64,000 bases of DNA from Sesamum alatum (GCA_034509735.1 JACGWO010000001.1:15144854-15208853), one strand, 5' to 3'; positions 11,004-23,330 are shown, numbered from the stretch's first letter. The notes: generated from the letters alone by a model not told the origin. Made by a program: numbers and translations.

Positions 11004-11693
11004 TGATGTGAGCTGAAATAGTTCATTCTTGGGTTTGAGTAGTGTGGATTTTGAATTTCTGCAAGCTATGGGAAGGGGACCTGCAAAAAAAGCGATAGCA
11101 GTCCAATGCTCAAGTCAGTAGCGGCTATAGGAGAATAAATTTGAATAAAGCAATAAAGTGATATGATTTCATGAAAAATGAACATAAAAGGAAGTTGTTG
11201 TGAGTTGAGAGCATAAATTCGTGTGCTATAGTGCTGAAAAAAATTTTACTTGTGCCAGCCAAGTAGACCGGTATTTATAGAGGAAGATCCATGGTTGGAA
11301 GGATTCTTTGTTGACCTAGACTCTAGGAGGGTCAAGCATTGATCTTCTTAGAGTTCTGCAGCGTCTGGACTCCTAAAAAGTAAGAGGTGGTTGGACGAGT
11401 CTTGCAAGGATGAGGATAAGATTGGGGCTTAGCTTATCCGGACTTCTTGATAGGCTCGGGCCTATTCCTTGGGCCTCTCTAGTTGGGCTCCCATCCTCTA
11501 TCTAGGCTGGGTCTTTCCTCCGCTAGGGGGAGAAGCCTGATTGGTCCTCCCTTGGGCTGGACCAATGTTCTTTTTAGCCATCTCTGAGGTGTTCAGGCTT
11601 TTATGCGAGGTTTCGGCATGCCTCCTTGGGCTCCCAAGAACCTCTTGGGTCTTTGGGCCTCGTGTTTTAGGCTAAATATTTTATTGCATATCA
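11004..11693 (-). mobile_element. Solo LTR with 5-bp target duplication
   Basis: Read on the - strand it starts TGATATGCAATAAAAT and ends TTCAGCTCACATCA, and both sides carry the same 5 bases TCCAT (10999-11003 and 11694-11698). A TATA-like CTATAAATACC lies near 11270-11280 on the - strand. The start TGATATGC is close to the TGATATGG of the gypsy LTR at 8912. There is no primer site or coding sequence next to it, so it is a solo LTR left by recombination between two LTRs. 690 bp. Confidence 0.85.
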
Positions 11694-11698
11694 TCCAT

Positions 11699-12180
11699 CA
11701 TGAAAATTATTTTTGCTATGACAAATATTTTTACCATGATTCTTAATCATGATAAATATTTTAGCAGCATTCGTAAAAATATATGGCCAACAATCAGTCC
11801 AAGGTTATGGAAAATATCTATTTATTTACAACTTTTTATTTTTAATAATAGTAAATAACTTAAATGTTATATGTGTTCTAATGCATCCATTCCAAATTCA
11901 CGGCTTTTAATTTTTGTCTTCAAATATATTATTTATTATGGGGGTGAAGACTCTGCTAGTTGAGGACTCTGTTTACTTTTGTGAATGTAATTATATATAC
12001 ATATATTTTGCTTATATTAGTGGATATATGAATATAAGCAGTATGCATTAATTTGATAGGCGGGGTACCAATTTTGCCCTTGCACCCAACACCTACATCT
12101 CTTATTAAACATGGGTAGAATTGACATTATGCAGTCAATTTTATAATTTTTAACGCCCACATACACGTATATTTATAATT
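11699..12180. other. Intergenic, no gene seen
   Basis: AT-rich with short palindromic pieces (ATCATGATTCTTAATCATGAT near 11745) similar in wording to the CACTA-type MITE at 36.75 kb. No coding signal. Confidence 0.45.
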
Positions 12181-12723
12181 GGGATAATTATATTCCCTCT
12201 CCCTAAGATTTGGTGTAATTACACATAAATCTCTTGTGGTTTGAAAAATTACATCTAATATCTCTGACGTTTGCTTCTGTCTAAGAAATAGGTCATTCCG
12301 TTAATCAAAATTTATCGAATTTGTTGATATTAGCCAAAAAAACTTAATGAAAAGATATTTACCCTCGATTAATTTATTACTGATTTATTGTACGTCAAAC
12401 AAATTATTTTATGATCAAACTACCTTTATACGTCGTCACATGTTAATGCATGGAAAAAGACATATCTTCATCGTTGTAAGGGTAGTTCAGTTAGAAAAAG
12501 TTTATTTAACCTACAATAAGTCAGTAATAAATCAATTGAGGGTAACTATTAATTTTCATTCAGTATTCTTTGTTAATATCATCGAATTCGGTAAAATTTT
12601 GATTAACGGGGGACCTATTTGTAGATAGAAGCAAACTTCATAGGTACTAGATGTAATTTTTGAACCACAAGGAGTTTATGTGTAATTACAAAGAACCTCG
12701 GGGGAGGAGAGTGTAATTATCCC
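12181..12723. mobile_element. MITE family B, copy 1
   Basis: Inverted repeat of about 540 bp. The left end GGGATAATTATATTCCC ... TTGTGGTTTGAAAAATTACA is mirrored by TGTAATTTTTGAACCACAA ... GTGTAATTATCCC on the right. Arms are about 150 bp each. The flanks (TATTTATAATT left, TATTTAAATT right) look like a diverged 10-11-bp target duplication. Open frames inside are by-products of the repeat. Confidence 0.75.
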
Positions 12724-13318
12724 TATTTAAATTTTTTGTGAGGTGACGCCAATGGATTTAAAATTGTAACTTCAAAATTCCGAATAACAAATTATTTGAA
12801 TTTATTTAAATAATTCTAAATTTAAAGAATTTTAAATATTTCAACTTTAAATTTGAACATAATTTTTTAAATATTAATAAATTTCAAATTATCTTAATAT
12901 ACAATCATGGCAAGTATTTTCTACAAATTCTTCCAGCATATCCAAATTCTTAATCTAAATGTAACCTAATACATCTTTTTTAAAAAGAAAATTAGGTGTC
13001 TCAAACATAATCATACTTTGCAATACCATTATCCAAAAAAGGTTTCTTTTAATACACACAAACCTTATTAATTCACTTGCACTAAAAAGATGTAATTACA
13101 TCTACACCCTTGATTTAGGGTTTATTTATATAAATTACTCATACTTTTTAAAAAATTATTCATATATTACAAAAAAACATGAATATCATTTCACAAATAA
13201 TCTTTACTTTTTAAAAAAGTTACCTATACATATATATCTCTCAAAAACATTAATATTATTACACAAATTATTTCTATTTTTTTTTTTGTTGTTAGAGTGT
13301 TTACCTAATAAAAAAATC
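12724..13318. other. AT-rich intergenic DNA with a degraded MITE arm
   Basis: No gene. 13080-13290 has MITE-like wording (GATGTAATTACATCTACACCC, AAATTACTCATA) without a clear partner arm. Confidence 0.45.
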
Positions 13319-13845
13319 GGGATAGTTACACTCCCCTCCCCTGAGTTTTGGTGTTATTCCACGTATACTCCTTGTGGTTTGAAAAATTACATCTAACACC
13401 CATGATATTTGCTTTCGTCTAACAAATAGGTCCCTCTATTAGTCAAAATTTACGAATTTGATAATATTAACAAAAAAAATAGATGAAAATCGATATTTAT
13501 CCTCAATTGACTTATTACTTGCTTATTGTAGGTCAAATAAATTTTTCTAATTAAACTATTCATATCTCCTCATATGCATTAATGTGTGAAGATGTATAAT
13601 GCTAGTTTGATTAAGAGAAAAAATTTTTTTTACTTACAATAATTCAGTAATAAATTAATCGATGGTAAAAATAATTTTCATATAATTTTTTTGTTAATAT
13701 CAAGAAATTTGGTGAATTTTGAATAACGGATAAATCTATTTGTTAAATAGAGACAAATTTTAGAGATATTAAATATAATTTCTTAAATTATAGAAAGTGT
13801 ATATATATATATACACCAAATTCCAAGGAAATGAGCGTAATTGTC
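13319..13845. mobile_element. MITE family B, copy 2, with 10-bp target duplication
   Basis: GGGATAGTTACACTCCCCTC ... CCTTGTGGTTTGAAAAATTA at the left matches copy 1. The right arm ends GAGCGTAATTGTCCC. The flanks TAAAAAAATC (13309-13318) and TAAAAATATC (13846-13855) match at 9 of 10 bases, which fits a Mutator-type 9-11-bp target duplication. The right arm carries an inserted (TA)n run at 13801. Confidence 0.78.
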
Positions 13846-14333
13846 CCTAAAAATATCATCACATAAATGATGGAGTGACCCCACAACATGGAGAGCAGCA
13901 ACTCAACAATGCAGAAATTCATATGTTTAATGAATTGAAAATTCTGTATTATGCCGAAAGCAGTTGTTCTTATTTCAATTTCTTGGCCACCGCAACTCAA
14001 TCATTTCCTTTTTTAGGTAGCATAGCTTCAATCATTCCTGGCCTGACACCTGACGACTGATTAGCTAGCCATGGCTGCTCTCTCTAGAAATCATCGGGGA
14101 CGCGGCGGCGGGTAGCAAAAGTCCAATCTCCTAAGTGCGTACTGGCTTACGTCATGGAGGAGTTTAGATTATTTCGAGCCCTGAAGGAGAGAGAGATTTT
14201 CTGGCGGTTGTGGGAGTAAAAGAAGAAGAGTATTAATACAATTTCTCTTTCTGCACAACCCCACCCACATTATATACTCATTTCTCGGTGTTGAACAGGG
14301 AAATTCGATATTGCAAGAGTGAAAGAGAGCGAT

Positions 14334-17146
14334 ATGGGTTGGAGAGGAATACTGGGATTTGAGTATGGGATTGTGCAGGCCCCGTTAGGGCCCGATATTT
14401 CGGGCCCGGAGCTGGTTGCTGCTGTTGCCAACGCCGGTGGGCTTGGTCTTCTCAGAGCCCCTGATTGGGTTTGGTTTTTCACTTTTTCAGTTCTTTCAAT
14501 TCTTGCTGATGCTTTTTATTTGATGCATGTGATGGAGTGGAGTATTACTCAGTTGATTGTTTCTTGATCATGATGGAGAAAAACCAACCGAGGTTTATTT
14601 GCTTTTGACGAAAGTTTTGCATAAAACTTTACCGCTTACTTTGATCATTTCTTGGTGTCAATCATCGCTTTGGTTTGTTGTGATCAAGTCTAGGGCGTTT
14701 TGATGATGATTGAGAATTCTACTTTCTTTGATTCGGATATTAAAAATTGAAGCACGTTCCTTTGGACATTCAAGCAAACAACTTCCGTTCGTTTCTTCGT
14801 TCTCCTTTCTTCAGGGTTTTTTGTTAAGTACTTTGACCCTCAAGTACTGAATTTTACTCTAGATCAACTGTCTTTTGGATTGAACGAGCAAGCAGCCCCC
14901 CTCCCAGTTGCTGCAAATTTTCATCTAATAAGCAGTGTTTTCAACGTTGTTAGGTGGTCTTCTTTTGCTCTTATAAGTTGCATGAATAAGTTGAATCATT
15001 TTACATAACAGGAGGCACCAGATTATCTGAAACAGCTTATAAGGAAGACCAGAACTTTGACTGATAAACCATTCGGGGTGGCTGTCGTTCTTGCATTTCC
15101 TCATATGGAGAACATAAGGGCCATACTCGAAGAGAAGGTTGCAGTTCTGCAGGTTTACTGGGGTGAATGTTCACAAGATCTTGTACTTCAGGCTCATCAA
15201 GCAGGGGTCAAGATTGTACCTCAAGTAAGTCTATGTGGGCTCATGTTCCCTGCCAAATAAATTATCATTCTTCATATGGGACTTCCTAGTTTTTGCAAAT
15301 TCTATCAGTTGGGAATTGCTATATAGTTATTTCAGGTTCATGTAACTGTAAAAGATTGAGGATTTGTTTTCAGTTTTCTGAAGTTTTCTTCTTTTTTCCC
15401 CCTAATTTGTGAATTTCGCATTTAGACCATCTGGGAAATGATGGGGTGATGCCTGAACCTCTTGGATACCATTAGAAGTTTTCTTACTGAAATTTAGCCA
15501 TACTCTGTGTTATGTCAAGGTTGGGAGCTTTGAAGAGGCAAAGAAAGCTGTTGATGTGGGTGTGGATGCAATAATTGTTCAAGGATTGGAAGCGGGAGGG
15601 CATGTCATTGGTCAGGTACAAATGCTTTTCTGTTTCTCCAAATTTTGCTTCTGGTCCATTATATTATCTGAGTGGTAGATTAATCATATCTGTTTTCAGA
15701 CCCTGTGGTTAGAAATTGTAGTTCTCCACCCAAAAAGAACTCCTTGTGGACCTTAGGAATGTATTTTGGTGCACAACATTGATGATTATTGTATTTTTAT
15801 ACTTGTGTTTGGTACTACAAGTGTCATTATCATAGTTATTGCTATTTTTTGTTGTCGTTACTCGGTATTTTCTGAGGGTAGGTAACTAATACATCCCATG
15901 TTTTAACTGTAGTTGGGCGTAAACTTGAGACCTCTTTCTAATTTCCATGTGTTCATTTCATGGTTTTAACCTTTTCTTAAGGACTCCAGTCGACAATCTC
16001 TATGTACGATTGCTCGACTCTCTATCCTTGTGGACAGCCTGAAAGATTAAATTCATCAATTTTCTGTCAGGATGAGTATGCATTAAGATCTTAATAGTTT
16101 TGACTATAACGCTTTATCACGCTTGGAAACCTTTATGCCCGAAGAAAGATGATCAATGCTTACTTCAAGTTATGTTTATTTATTATGGTCTATGTTAGCG
16201 GCTAAGGGTCCTCTGTTTACATTGTGCTCAGAAAGTTTAGTGGCATAATCCAGTACCTTTCAAGTATAGCCCTTAAGAGCTTCTTTTTTAATTTCATTTT
16301 TCCGGGATTTCTTTTATTCAGGGATACCATTCTCATCGTTACCTATTTATGTTGCAAAAAGCAGGATGGCTTAATCACTTTGTTGCCAAGAGTAGTTGAT
16401 CTCGTCCGTGGTCATAATATTCCAGTAATTGCTGCTGGCGGGATAGTCGATGAGCGTGGTTATGTAGCTGCCCTGGCCCTTGGAGCACAGGGTGTTGCAC
16501 TAGGCACCAGGTTTGAGCTACAATTCATTTAAGCTATATCTTAAGCAAATTGCTTCTTTGTTTTTATTTTATTAAAACTTGGCAGTGGACATGTTACAGG
16601 TTCCTTGCAACAGAGGAGAGCTACGCTCACCCTCTCTACAAGAGGAAGTTGGTTGAACTACATAAAACCGAGTACACAGACGTGTTTGGCCGTGCAAGGT
16701 GGCCCGGCGCACCTCATCGTGTCCTAAAAACTCCATTCTTCATGGACTGGAGAAACCTTCCGAGTCATGAGAACGAGACCAATCAGCCCATCATTGGCCG
16801 TTCACTCATACATGGAGTGGTGAATACAAGACAGACTTAATCCTGATAATATTTTCATCAGTACCCCCTTCATTTGACCTTGAATAACTTAAACATCGAC
16901 GATGATTTTGTCTATTGCTCACAGGAAAAAGAGATTCGTCGTTTTGCTGGCACTGTTCCGAATGCAACAACAACGGGTGATATCGAAAGTATGGTCATGT
17001 ATGCGGGACAAGGTGTCGGCCTCATCAGGGAAATTTTACCGGCAAGTGAAGTTATAAAACGACTGGTTAAAGGGGCTCAAGATTTGATCCGTAAAGAGTT
17101 TGCCTCTGAGAAAACCTCTATGAATGCTGAGAAATGTAATTCCTAA
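14334..17146 (+). CDS. Nitronate monooxygenase / 2-nitropropane dioxygenase-like protein, 6 exons
   Basis: Exons 14334-14468, 15012-15224, 15520-15615, 16365-16510, 16600-16819 and 16925-17146 join in phase to a 343-aa protein with GT-AG introns. The family consists of FMN-binding TIM-barrel enzymes that oxidise nitronates to carbonyl compounds plus nitrite. Visible family features: [22 protein letters not shown] at the N-terminus (barrel start and flavin site, given here in part as [10 protein letters not shown]), EAGGHVIG with the conserved His at about residue 144, [13 protein letters not shown] (about 169-181) binding the flavin phosphate, and LGTRF. The length matches the Arabidopsis homologue I recall (At5g64250, about 333 aa). 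The start was chosen at MGWRG because homologues begin there; an in-frame ATG 15 bases upstream is less likely. No signal peptide is seen. It is convergent with the UGT85 gene at 18.0-20.1 kb, 858 bases away. Substrate in plants is not established. Confidence 0.93.
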
Positions 17147-18004
17147 TGGTGTTCATCTTTTTCTGGCAATGCTTCTTCCTTCATTTGGTTTTCCTGATAT
17201 TGAATAACTTCTTACAGCAGTCATTTCCTTCAAGTTTTCAGAACTTCTTGAGTTCATGTTGCAGTCTGTGCCCATGTTGTAAGCACCACATGTTTGTCAG
17301 GAATATCACCAAAACGCGATTTAGCATCTACATATTTAAAAGTGCTGTCTGAATTCTCAATTTCAGATCCGTGTCTCATGGAAAATTTTATTTCAAATCG
17401 TCAAATTTGAATCAATCACGTTATAGTGGTGTACAGTTTAAAAAGAGTAACTAATTATAAAATATAAGTGTATGACTTTTGTTATATGATTGATTTGGTC
17501 GGATCAAATTTAATGTGGATAAAATCTTTTGGTGCATAACATAGTACTTTACATATGTATGTACTTTCCCTGTAACAAATGAAATGCAACCAAAAAAACC
17601 AATTTGAAATAGAAAATTCACATTAGCTTTCTCCTTTAATATTTTCTTCTAAAATTTATCTGATACATTTTCTTTAATATCTTTATTACTGAGCTTGACA
17701 TTAAGATGGAGCTGCTTCATATTCCGACTACAGTAATAGAAGGTAAAAATAAAAAATCAAATAATTAAACCTATATATTTTCGTAGTTCATTTTTTGCAG
17801 TGTAATTTTTTTAAATATAAATGTTACTTATATAATTATATCAATATTTTAATAAATAAAGTTTAATTGAACAATACATTAATATAATTACAAATTATAA
17901 AATAATAAATTACGATAAATTCACATAAAGTAAATCAAACACTTAGACGTTTGGTGCGACTTAGAACAAAATAATTCCACACAGATTTCAAGAATATAGC
18001 AAAT
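17147..18004. other. Intergenic between convergent genes
   Basis: Holds the 3' ends of the NMO-like gene and the UGT gene. AT-rich. No gene or intact repeat seen. Confidence 0.55.
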
Positions 18005-20108
18005 CTAGGTACTACTATGCATCCCCCCTTTGAGATTTTCCACTAACAAATCAAAACTAACATAAGAAGAGCCACCAACTCTTGAAGCCCTCTCAGCTCT
18101 CTTCTTCCACTCCAAAACCTTCTCCCTCAACTCCACACCCTTCTTCCCTTCCATCAACTCCCTCAATAGCCCCTCAACCTCCCCTCTCTCAACATCAACA
18201 TCAATCTCCAGTCCAATCCCCCATTGTGTGCACGCGTACAAACAATTCATCTGCTGCTCGGCGAAAAATGGCCAACAGACTATTGGCACGCCCTGACAGA
18301 TGCTTTCCAACGTCGAATTCCACCCACAGTGCGTCAGAAACACCCCAACGGACGGATGGCTAAGCACTTTTTCTTGTGGGCACCAATCCAATATCAATCC
18401 TCTCCCCTTGATCTCATCCAAGAACTCTTGGGATATGACTTCAGTCCCACCACTCACAAGATTAGGCCTAATCACCCACAAGAATGAGTAGTTGCTATTA
18501 GCCAGTCCCCATGCAAACTCATGCAACTGTTTGGGAGTCATTATCACTAGGCTCCCATAGTTCACATACACAACTGATCTTGCCTCTTTCCCATCCAACC
18601 ATTGCAAGCATTTCTCATCTTCTCTCCACAAGCTTGACTTGATGGAGTCTAGTTTTGGGTCGCAAATTTGCTGACGGAGCAACGGTAACGGCCCGACCGT
18701 GTAGAGTTCCGGGAACTTGGTTTTCAAGACATCCAAGACTTCTTGCTCCAACTCATCGAATGTGTTGAGAATTAGGCTCCCTGTTTTGACTGCATTGTTC
18801 GCTGATTCCATGTTGTAATTGAACAATATGTCGTCTGCGTCTGTCGTGCGGAGGAACGTCGGAAGATCCCTCAACCGAACGCTGCCCATCGATGGCGTCC
18901 ATTCCACTGTTGTAGTGTCAAGATATCCGTTGCACAAGTAGCTCTCATCTGACAAAATATTAGTTTACCATTTGAGCACAAATCCAAGACAAGAAACATA
19001 CAGAATGTTGTTTTGAAATCACTGTTGTCGGAATTCAAGCACGAATTAAGAATATAGAATCATAAAGTAACACAAGTTTTACGTGGTTCACTGAAATCGA
19101 TCAAAGGGAACAATAGAAAAAGCAGAGAATAGTCTCTCTCACTGTTGGACAACCAGTTAATGGCAGTAAATGTTCGATGTCAAACCATAATTACTGTTCA
19201 TAGAGCCAATCTTTTACCATAATTCCAGGGAGATGTAAAATAAACTAACTCTACTTGTTATGAACAGATCAAGGATTTATTATCTCAAAGTGCACTATTT
19301 CACTACATCAGAAAGGGATATAAAAGACAGACACAAGCATCTTCGTAGACCCAAATTTTCATTGCTAAAAATAAATAGTTATAGTAAATAATTTTAACCA
19401 TGATTTTTACAAGCATATCTAAAATATTTGACATAGCTAAAAACATGATAAAAATATTATGCTCATGATCATGACAAAAAAAAAAAAATTGGGATAAATA
19501 AATTTATCTTTAGTCTGTAGTCGAAAAAGACAGTCTGTCCTGTAAAAAGTGTCAGACCTAGGATTTTGAAACATTGCCATTCCTGTAATAGATGATAAGT
19601 AATAGATAAGCATACCCTTTAATGGAAAATAGCCCTTCTCAACTAGCTTCTCAAACTGAAGATAACCCAAAAACCCACAAGCACTCGCAGTAAAGAACAA
19701 AATCTCCGGAATCCCAAACTCTCTGGCAACCTTCAACGTGAAACCCATCACACCATCCGACACTATGCAAGAAACAGGCGGCAAATCAGGTGAAGAGTTG
19801 AGCTTCTTGATGAGTTGTCGGAACGAATCCAGGGTGTGTACGGGCAGGTTGCAGGCTAAGGCAGCAAGGTCGAGAATGCCTCTGGGATTGTCCGGCGGCA
19901 GCCCATCTGAGACCGTCTCGAACTGGAAATCCTCAACACTGTCCAAAGAAGCTGAGTCTAGTAGTTTGTGGTAGTTGAATTCTGAGTGGACGAACGTGAT
20001 GTAAAAGCCTCGGGCGTGGAGGAGCTTGGCGAGGGTGAGCATGGGGTTGATGTGGCCTTGGGCTGGCAGAGGGATGCACACAGCGTGAGGTTTGCGGATC
20101 AACTCCAT
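18005..20108 (-). CDS. UGT85-type UDP-glycosyltransferase 1, 2 exons
   Basis: Exon 1 is 20108-19616 and exon 2 is 18948-18005; the phase-1 intron follows GYFPLK, the position shared by all three UGT genes here. The 478-aa protein would move glucose from UDP-glucose to a small acceptor in the cytosol. Evidence: HAVCIPLPAQGHINPM with the catalytic His at residue 19, [10 protein letters not shown] with the partner Asp, and a complete PSPG sugar-donor box at about 353-396 that starts WCPQEKVL, contains HCGWNS and ends FFAEQ, the final Gln favouring UDP-glucose. UGT85 members act on iridoid aglycones, cyanohydrins or terpenols; the acceptor cannot be predicted. I start at MELIRKPH; an in-frame ATG at 20171 would add 21 unusual residues. 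Its 667-bp intron is far longer than those of its two paralogues. Confidence 0.93.
18949..19615 (-). other. Expanded intron of UGT85 gene 1
   Basis: The paralogues have introns of 168 and 79 bp at the same site. The excess here contains LTR-like wording (ACACAAGTTTTACGTGGTTC, 19072-19091), common near retrotransposon ends, and a stretch (CTAAAAATAAATAGTTATAG, about 19364-19383) like the CACTA MITE interior at 36.78 kb. I could not define borders of an inserted element. Confidence 0.5.
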
Positions 20109-20783
20109 GATTGGTCGGAGAGGAAGAGGCTGATGGTGTGTGTGGCTCCACTCTTTGCAAATTGCACCCAACTCTATTCACTTCACTTGTCCTTTTAATA
20201 TGAATGAATCTGCGTCGGTGCCCGCGCAAACAAGGAATTCTTAGCCGGACAAGGGTTGGCACAATCAAGCTAACGACATTACAGGTATATTATTTATTTA
20301 ATTATTATTTTTAATTATACATGATAAAAATATTATATTTATTATATAACTAATTTAAATTTGATCAAAATTGATCTGAATTAGAATTTTCTTGCAAATA
20401 ATTACGGATTGAATTTTTTATTATTTATTTTATTCAAATTTCTTTGTAATTTGATGGATATATATGTTAAATTAAATAGGATATAAATAAATTTTAGAAT
20501 AGAAAATTTATCCGACCCAATTCTCATTAAATCTATCAAATTATTCGTTAATTAACATTGTATAAAACTTATCATATTCCATATTTTCATTCAATTGGGT
20601 TCTATCGATTATTTATTCCTACCATAAAAAAATAAGTGGTCCCAAATTCGTAGTACTACCTCTACCCTTTCTCTTAATAAGAAATGGTGAATTATAACGG
20701 ACCTTTCCTGTTGTAGCCGTGTCTTCAGCCATTATAGAATTGGTAGAGCAAGCCTTATTCTATTCCTCTCTTTGATTGGAATA
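20109..20783. other. Upstream region of UGT85 gene 1
   Basis: Presumed promoter. On the - strand a weak TATA-like CATATTAAAAGG lies about 90 bases upstream of the chosen start. Farther out it is AT-rich with no gene seen. Confidence 0.4.
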
Positions 20784-21215
20784 GGATGACGCCCACCTTC
20801 TTTCTCTTTAAAGTTTCTCATGGGTTTGACATAATTACTGATACCTTGTCGTTGTTTAAAAAATTAACCCTTTTGAGGTTTGTAATTTTTAACCAATGGT
20901 CTAAAACGGTCCATTTTATCCTTGATTTTTTTAGAATTATAGAAAAATCAACCGAGTCAAATTACATTATTGATCATCTGTATAAAAAACGTAAGAAACT
21001 TCTCTTTGCGCATTTTTGTCCAAAAAAATTTAGAATATTTTAAAAAATAATTCAATTTGCATAAAGGGAATTTGCTCAGTTCACCCATGAAAATGGATGA
21101 AAATGAATTATTTGTTAGACGGTTACAAACCTCAAAGGTGTATTTATAATTTTTAAAACAACGAGTGAGTATCCATAATTATGGCAAACTTCAGAGATGT
21201 CATTGTAATTCATCC
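20784..21215. mobile_element. MITE family F, copy 1 (degraded)
   Basis: GGGTTTGACATAATTACTGATACC ... (here shortened) at the left and ATAATTATGGCAAACTTCAG at the right are inverted copies. Central phrases (AATGGATGAAAATG, TTTGTTAGACGGTTACAAAC) are shared almost word for word with the copy at 41481-41904. The ends are GGATGACGCCC and TGTAATTCATCC. No clear target duplication remains. Confidence 0.7.
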
Positions 21216-21563
21216 TATAATAAAAGAATATATATATATATACACAAAATAATATTTTTTTATTTACAAAGTTCAAAAATACAAAAATGTGAATTTATAT
21301 AATTTTTTTTAATCAATAATTTGAGCCGAAACATCTTAATTTTGTCCGTCAGAATGATCCCTTCCACGCCAATGAGAACTTGGAGGAGAAAAAAGAAGGC
21401 GATGTATTGTAGTCTTTCCTTTTGACGTTTTCTGATTAGCTCTCTCCGTTGGCCGAAGCATACTTCTAAAAGTGTCACTTAAAATTGACAATTTAATTGG
21501 CATTGATGGGCGGCAGCAACATCTCCACCATTACAAATTTACAATCACACCGTATATATCTAA
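21216..21563. other. Intergenic, no gene seen
   Basis: (TA)n run at 21229-21241, otherwise unrecognised AT-rich DNA. Confidence 0.4.
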
Positions 21564-22198
21564 GGGTTAATTATACTGATCTTTCCTACTATTATAAAAA
21601 TATATAAATTTTTTTCTCTTATTATAAAAATTACAAATTATCCCCTTTAAGTAACATGTGTTAGTCAAATTTAACAGTATATGTTTAAATAATTATTTTG
21701 CCTTCATTTATAAAATTAAAAACAATTCAATAAACTTGAAAATAGAAGTGGACCAAAATATCTTCAAGTATTTTTTATTTCTAAAATATAAGTTTTATTT
21801 TCTATAAAATAATATAATTTCAACAAAATTTACAAATTTAAATGATTGTTAGGAATAGAAATTAATATCACAACCTACACATACACAATATGTGATTCAG
21901 AAAATATTTCTAAAATAATATACTAAAAGTTACAAGTATACACCCATTTTAAATTTATAAATAACAATTACTTCTAAGAGGTATTTAAGTCATAAAAAAT
22001 AGAGTTATTCAGGTTGAGGGTATTATAGAAAGTTTAGCCCAAATTTTTTTATGACATCAGGAAAATCCATTAAGTTGACTAACGGAATGGGCAATTTGTA
22101 AGGTGGATATATTTGAAAGGGAAAATTTATGTAATTTTGATAGTAAAAGAGGGGATTTTGTATATTCCCATAGTAGTAAGAGATGTTAGTATAATTAA
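21564..22198. mobile_element. MITE family C, copy 1
   Basis: The left arm GGGTTAATTATACTGATC ... CTACTATTATAAAAATATA is mirrored by TGTATATTCCCATAGTAGTA ... TTAGTATAATTAA at the right, with arms of about 90 bp. The interior (AGATGATTGTTAGGAATAGA-like, CACATACACAATAT) is shared with the copy near 23.5-24.2 kb. No target duplication could be confirmed. Confidence 0.68.
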
Positions 22199-22376
22199 AG
22201 TAGCCAATGTTCGCCTGCACCACACGTAAAGGTTAAAAGATTATGTAAATTATTTGAAATAAATAAATAATTCTATTGGTAAATATATTTCAGGGTATAA
22301 TTAATTTTGAAAATTAGTGTTTGCAATATCACAAATCATCAATTGTGAATGAAAAGTTGCTTTATATTTATATATA

Positions 22377-23004
22377 CTAGTAAATGTGGCACACTCAAAT
22401 GTGTGTGTATAATTAATTTAAATTCTTATAAATTATTTATTTTTTTAAAAAAATAAATTAATTATATTCTAAAATATTAAAAATATAAAACAGTAAAAAA
22501 TTAATAAAAAAAATGAGAGAAGAAAAATGAATGTGGAAGTTGATATGAGAGAAAATGGGGAGTTGAGAAGTGAGAGAAAAATAAGAAGTCGATAAAAGAG
22601 AAAATAATAATAAAATATTAAAATATTAAATAAATTAGTAATTAAACAATAAATTGGCAGATCAAATTTGGGAGAAACACCAAATAGGTGCTCTCCCTTA
22701 ATATAATAGTATATATATATATATATATATACACTTTATTATAATTGAAAAGCACTTATTTGGTGTCTCAATTTTTTTATCTGCTATTTTTTTATTTTTA
22801 AAATTATTTCAACTGTTTGTTTTTTTCTCAACCTCCAATTCTCTCTTTCTTTCCCCACTATTCTTTCAATAACTTCCCCCAACTTCTGTCTTTTTTACTA
22901 TTTTTATTTATTTAACTAAGGTATATATTTTGAAAAAGTAATAATTGTATTATTTTAAGTTCTAAATTAATTGCACACATATTTGAGGGTACAACACACA
23001 CTAG
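22377..23004. mobile_element. Element flanked by two outward-facing Helitron-like 3' ends
   Basis: At the left, on the - strand, a CACAC...GTGTG hairpin is followed by CCACATTTA and CTAG-T, a Helitron 3' end. At the right, on the + strand, a related sequence (GCACACATATTTGAGGGTAC, then AACACACA and CTAG-T at 23001-23005) faces the other way. The two ends align over about 37 bp. The centre holds a (TA)n palindrome (about 22711-22730). Either two Helitrons inserted head to head or the element has duplicated 3' ends. Confidence 0.5.
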
Positions 23005-23010
23005 TATACA

Positions 23011-23052
23011 CTAGTTGATGTGGCATGTCGTCCCTGTATTCATGTGATAAAT
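23011..23052 (-). mobile_element. Third Helitron-like 3' end (partial)
   Basis: Read on the - strand: CATG hairpin arms around AATACAGGGACGA, then CCACATCAA and CTAG-T, the same terminal pattern as the neighbour at 22377. The rest of this element was not delimited. Confidence 0.4.
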
Positions 23053-23179
23053 AATATTTTATAATTTAAATTATATTATAAATAAATATATATATATAAG
23101 TCAATACATTATATTTCAAAAAAAATTAAATAAAAAAAGAAAAAAAATCAACTTAAGAGCATTATTGGCATAACAAAAA

Positions 23180-23330
23180 ATTATGGGTGTCAAATGGGTG
23201 GGTTGGGTCGTGTTTGGGTCGGGTCCAATTAGGTCGGGTCCAAAATGGGTTGGGATAAATATGGGTCTGAATCAATGAATTTTAAGCGGGTGGGATCTAA
23301 ATAGGTTAGTTCAGGTCAATGTAATCATTT
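23180..23330. repeat. GGGT-rich hAT-like MITE fragment
   Basis: TGTCAAATGGGTGGGTTGGG followed by repeated GGGTCGGGTCC is typical of one end of plant hAT MITEs and resembles the element at 57714. No second end or duplication found. Confidence 0.4.

Noticed and set aside
12347..12628. 93-codon ORF
   Set aside because: It lies wholly inside a MITE and is a by-product of the inverted repeat.
18082..18491. + strand ORFs rich in Ser/Pro and Thr
   Set aside because: Shadow frames opposite exon 2 of UGT85 gene 1.
20109..20171. Upstream in-frame ATG of UGT85 gene 1
   Set aside because: The extra 21 residues are unlike UGT85 N-termini. The ATG at 20108 gives a normal start.
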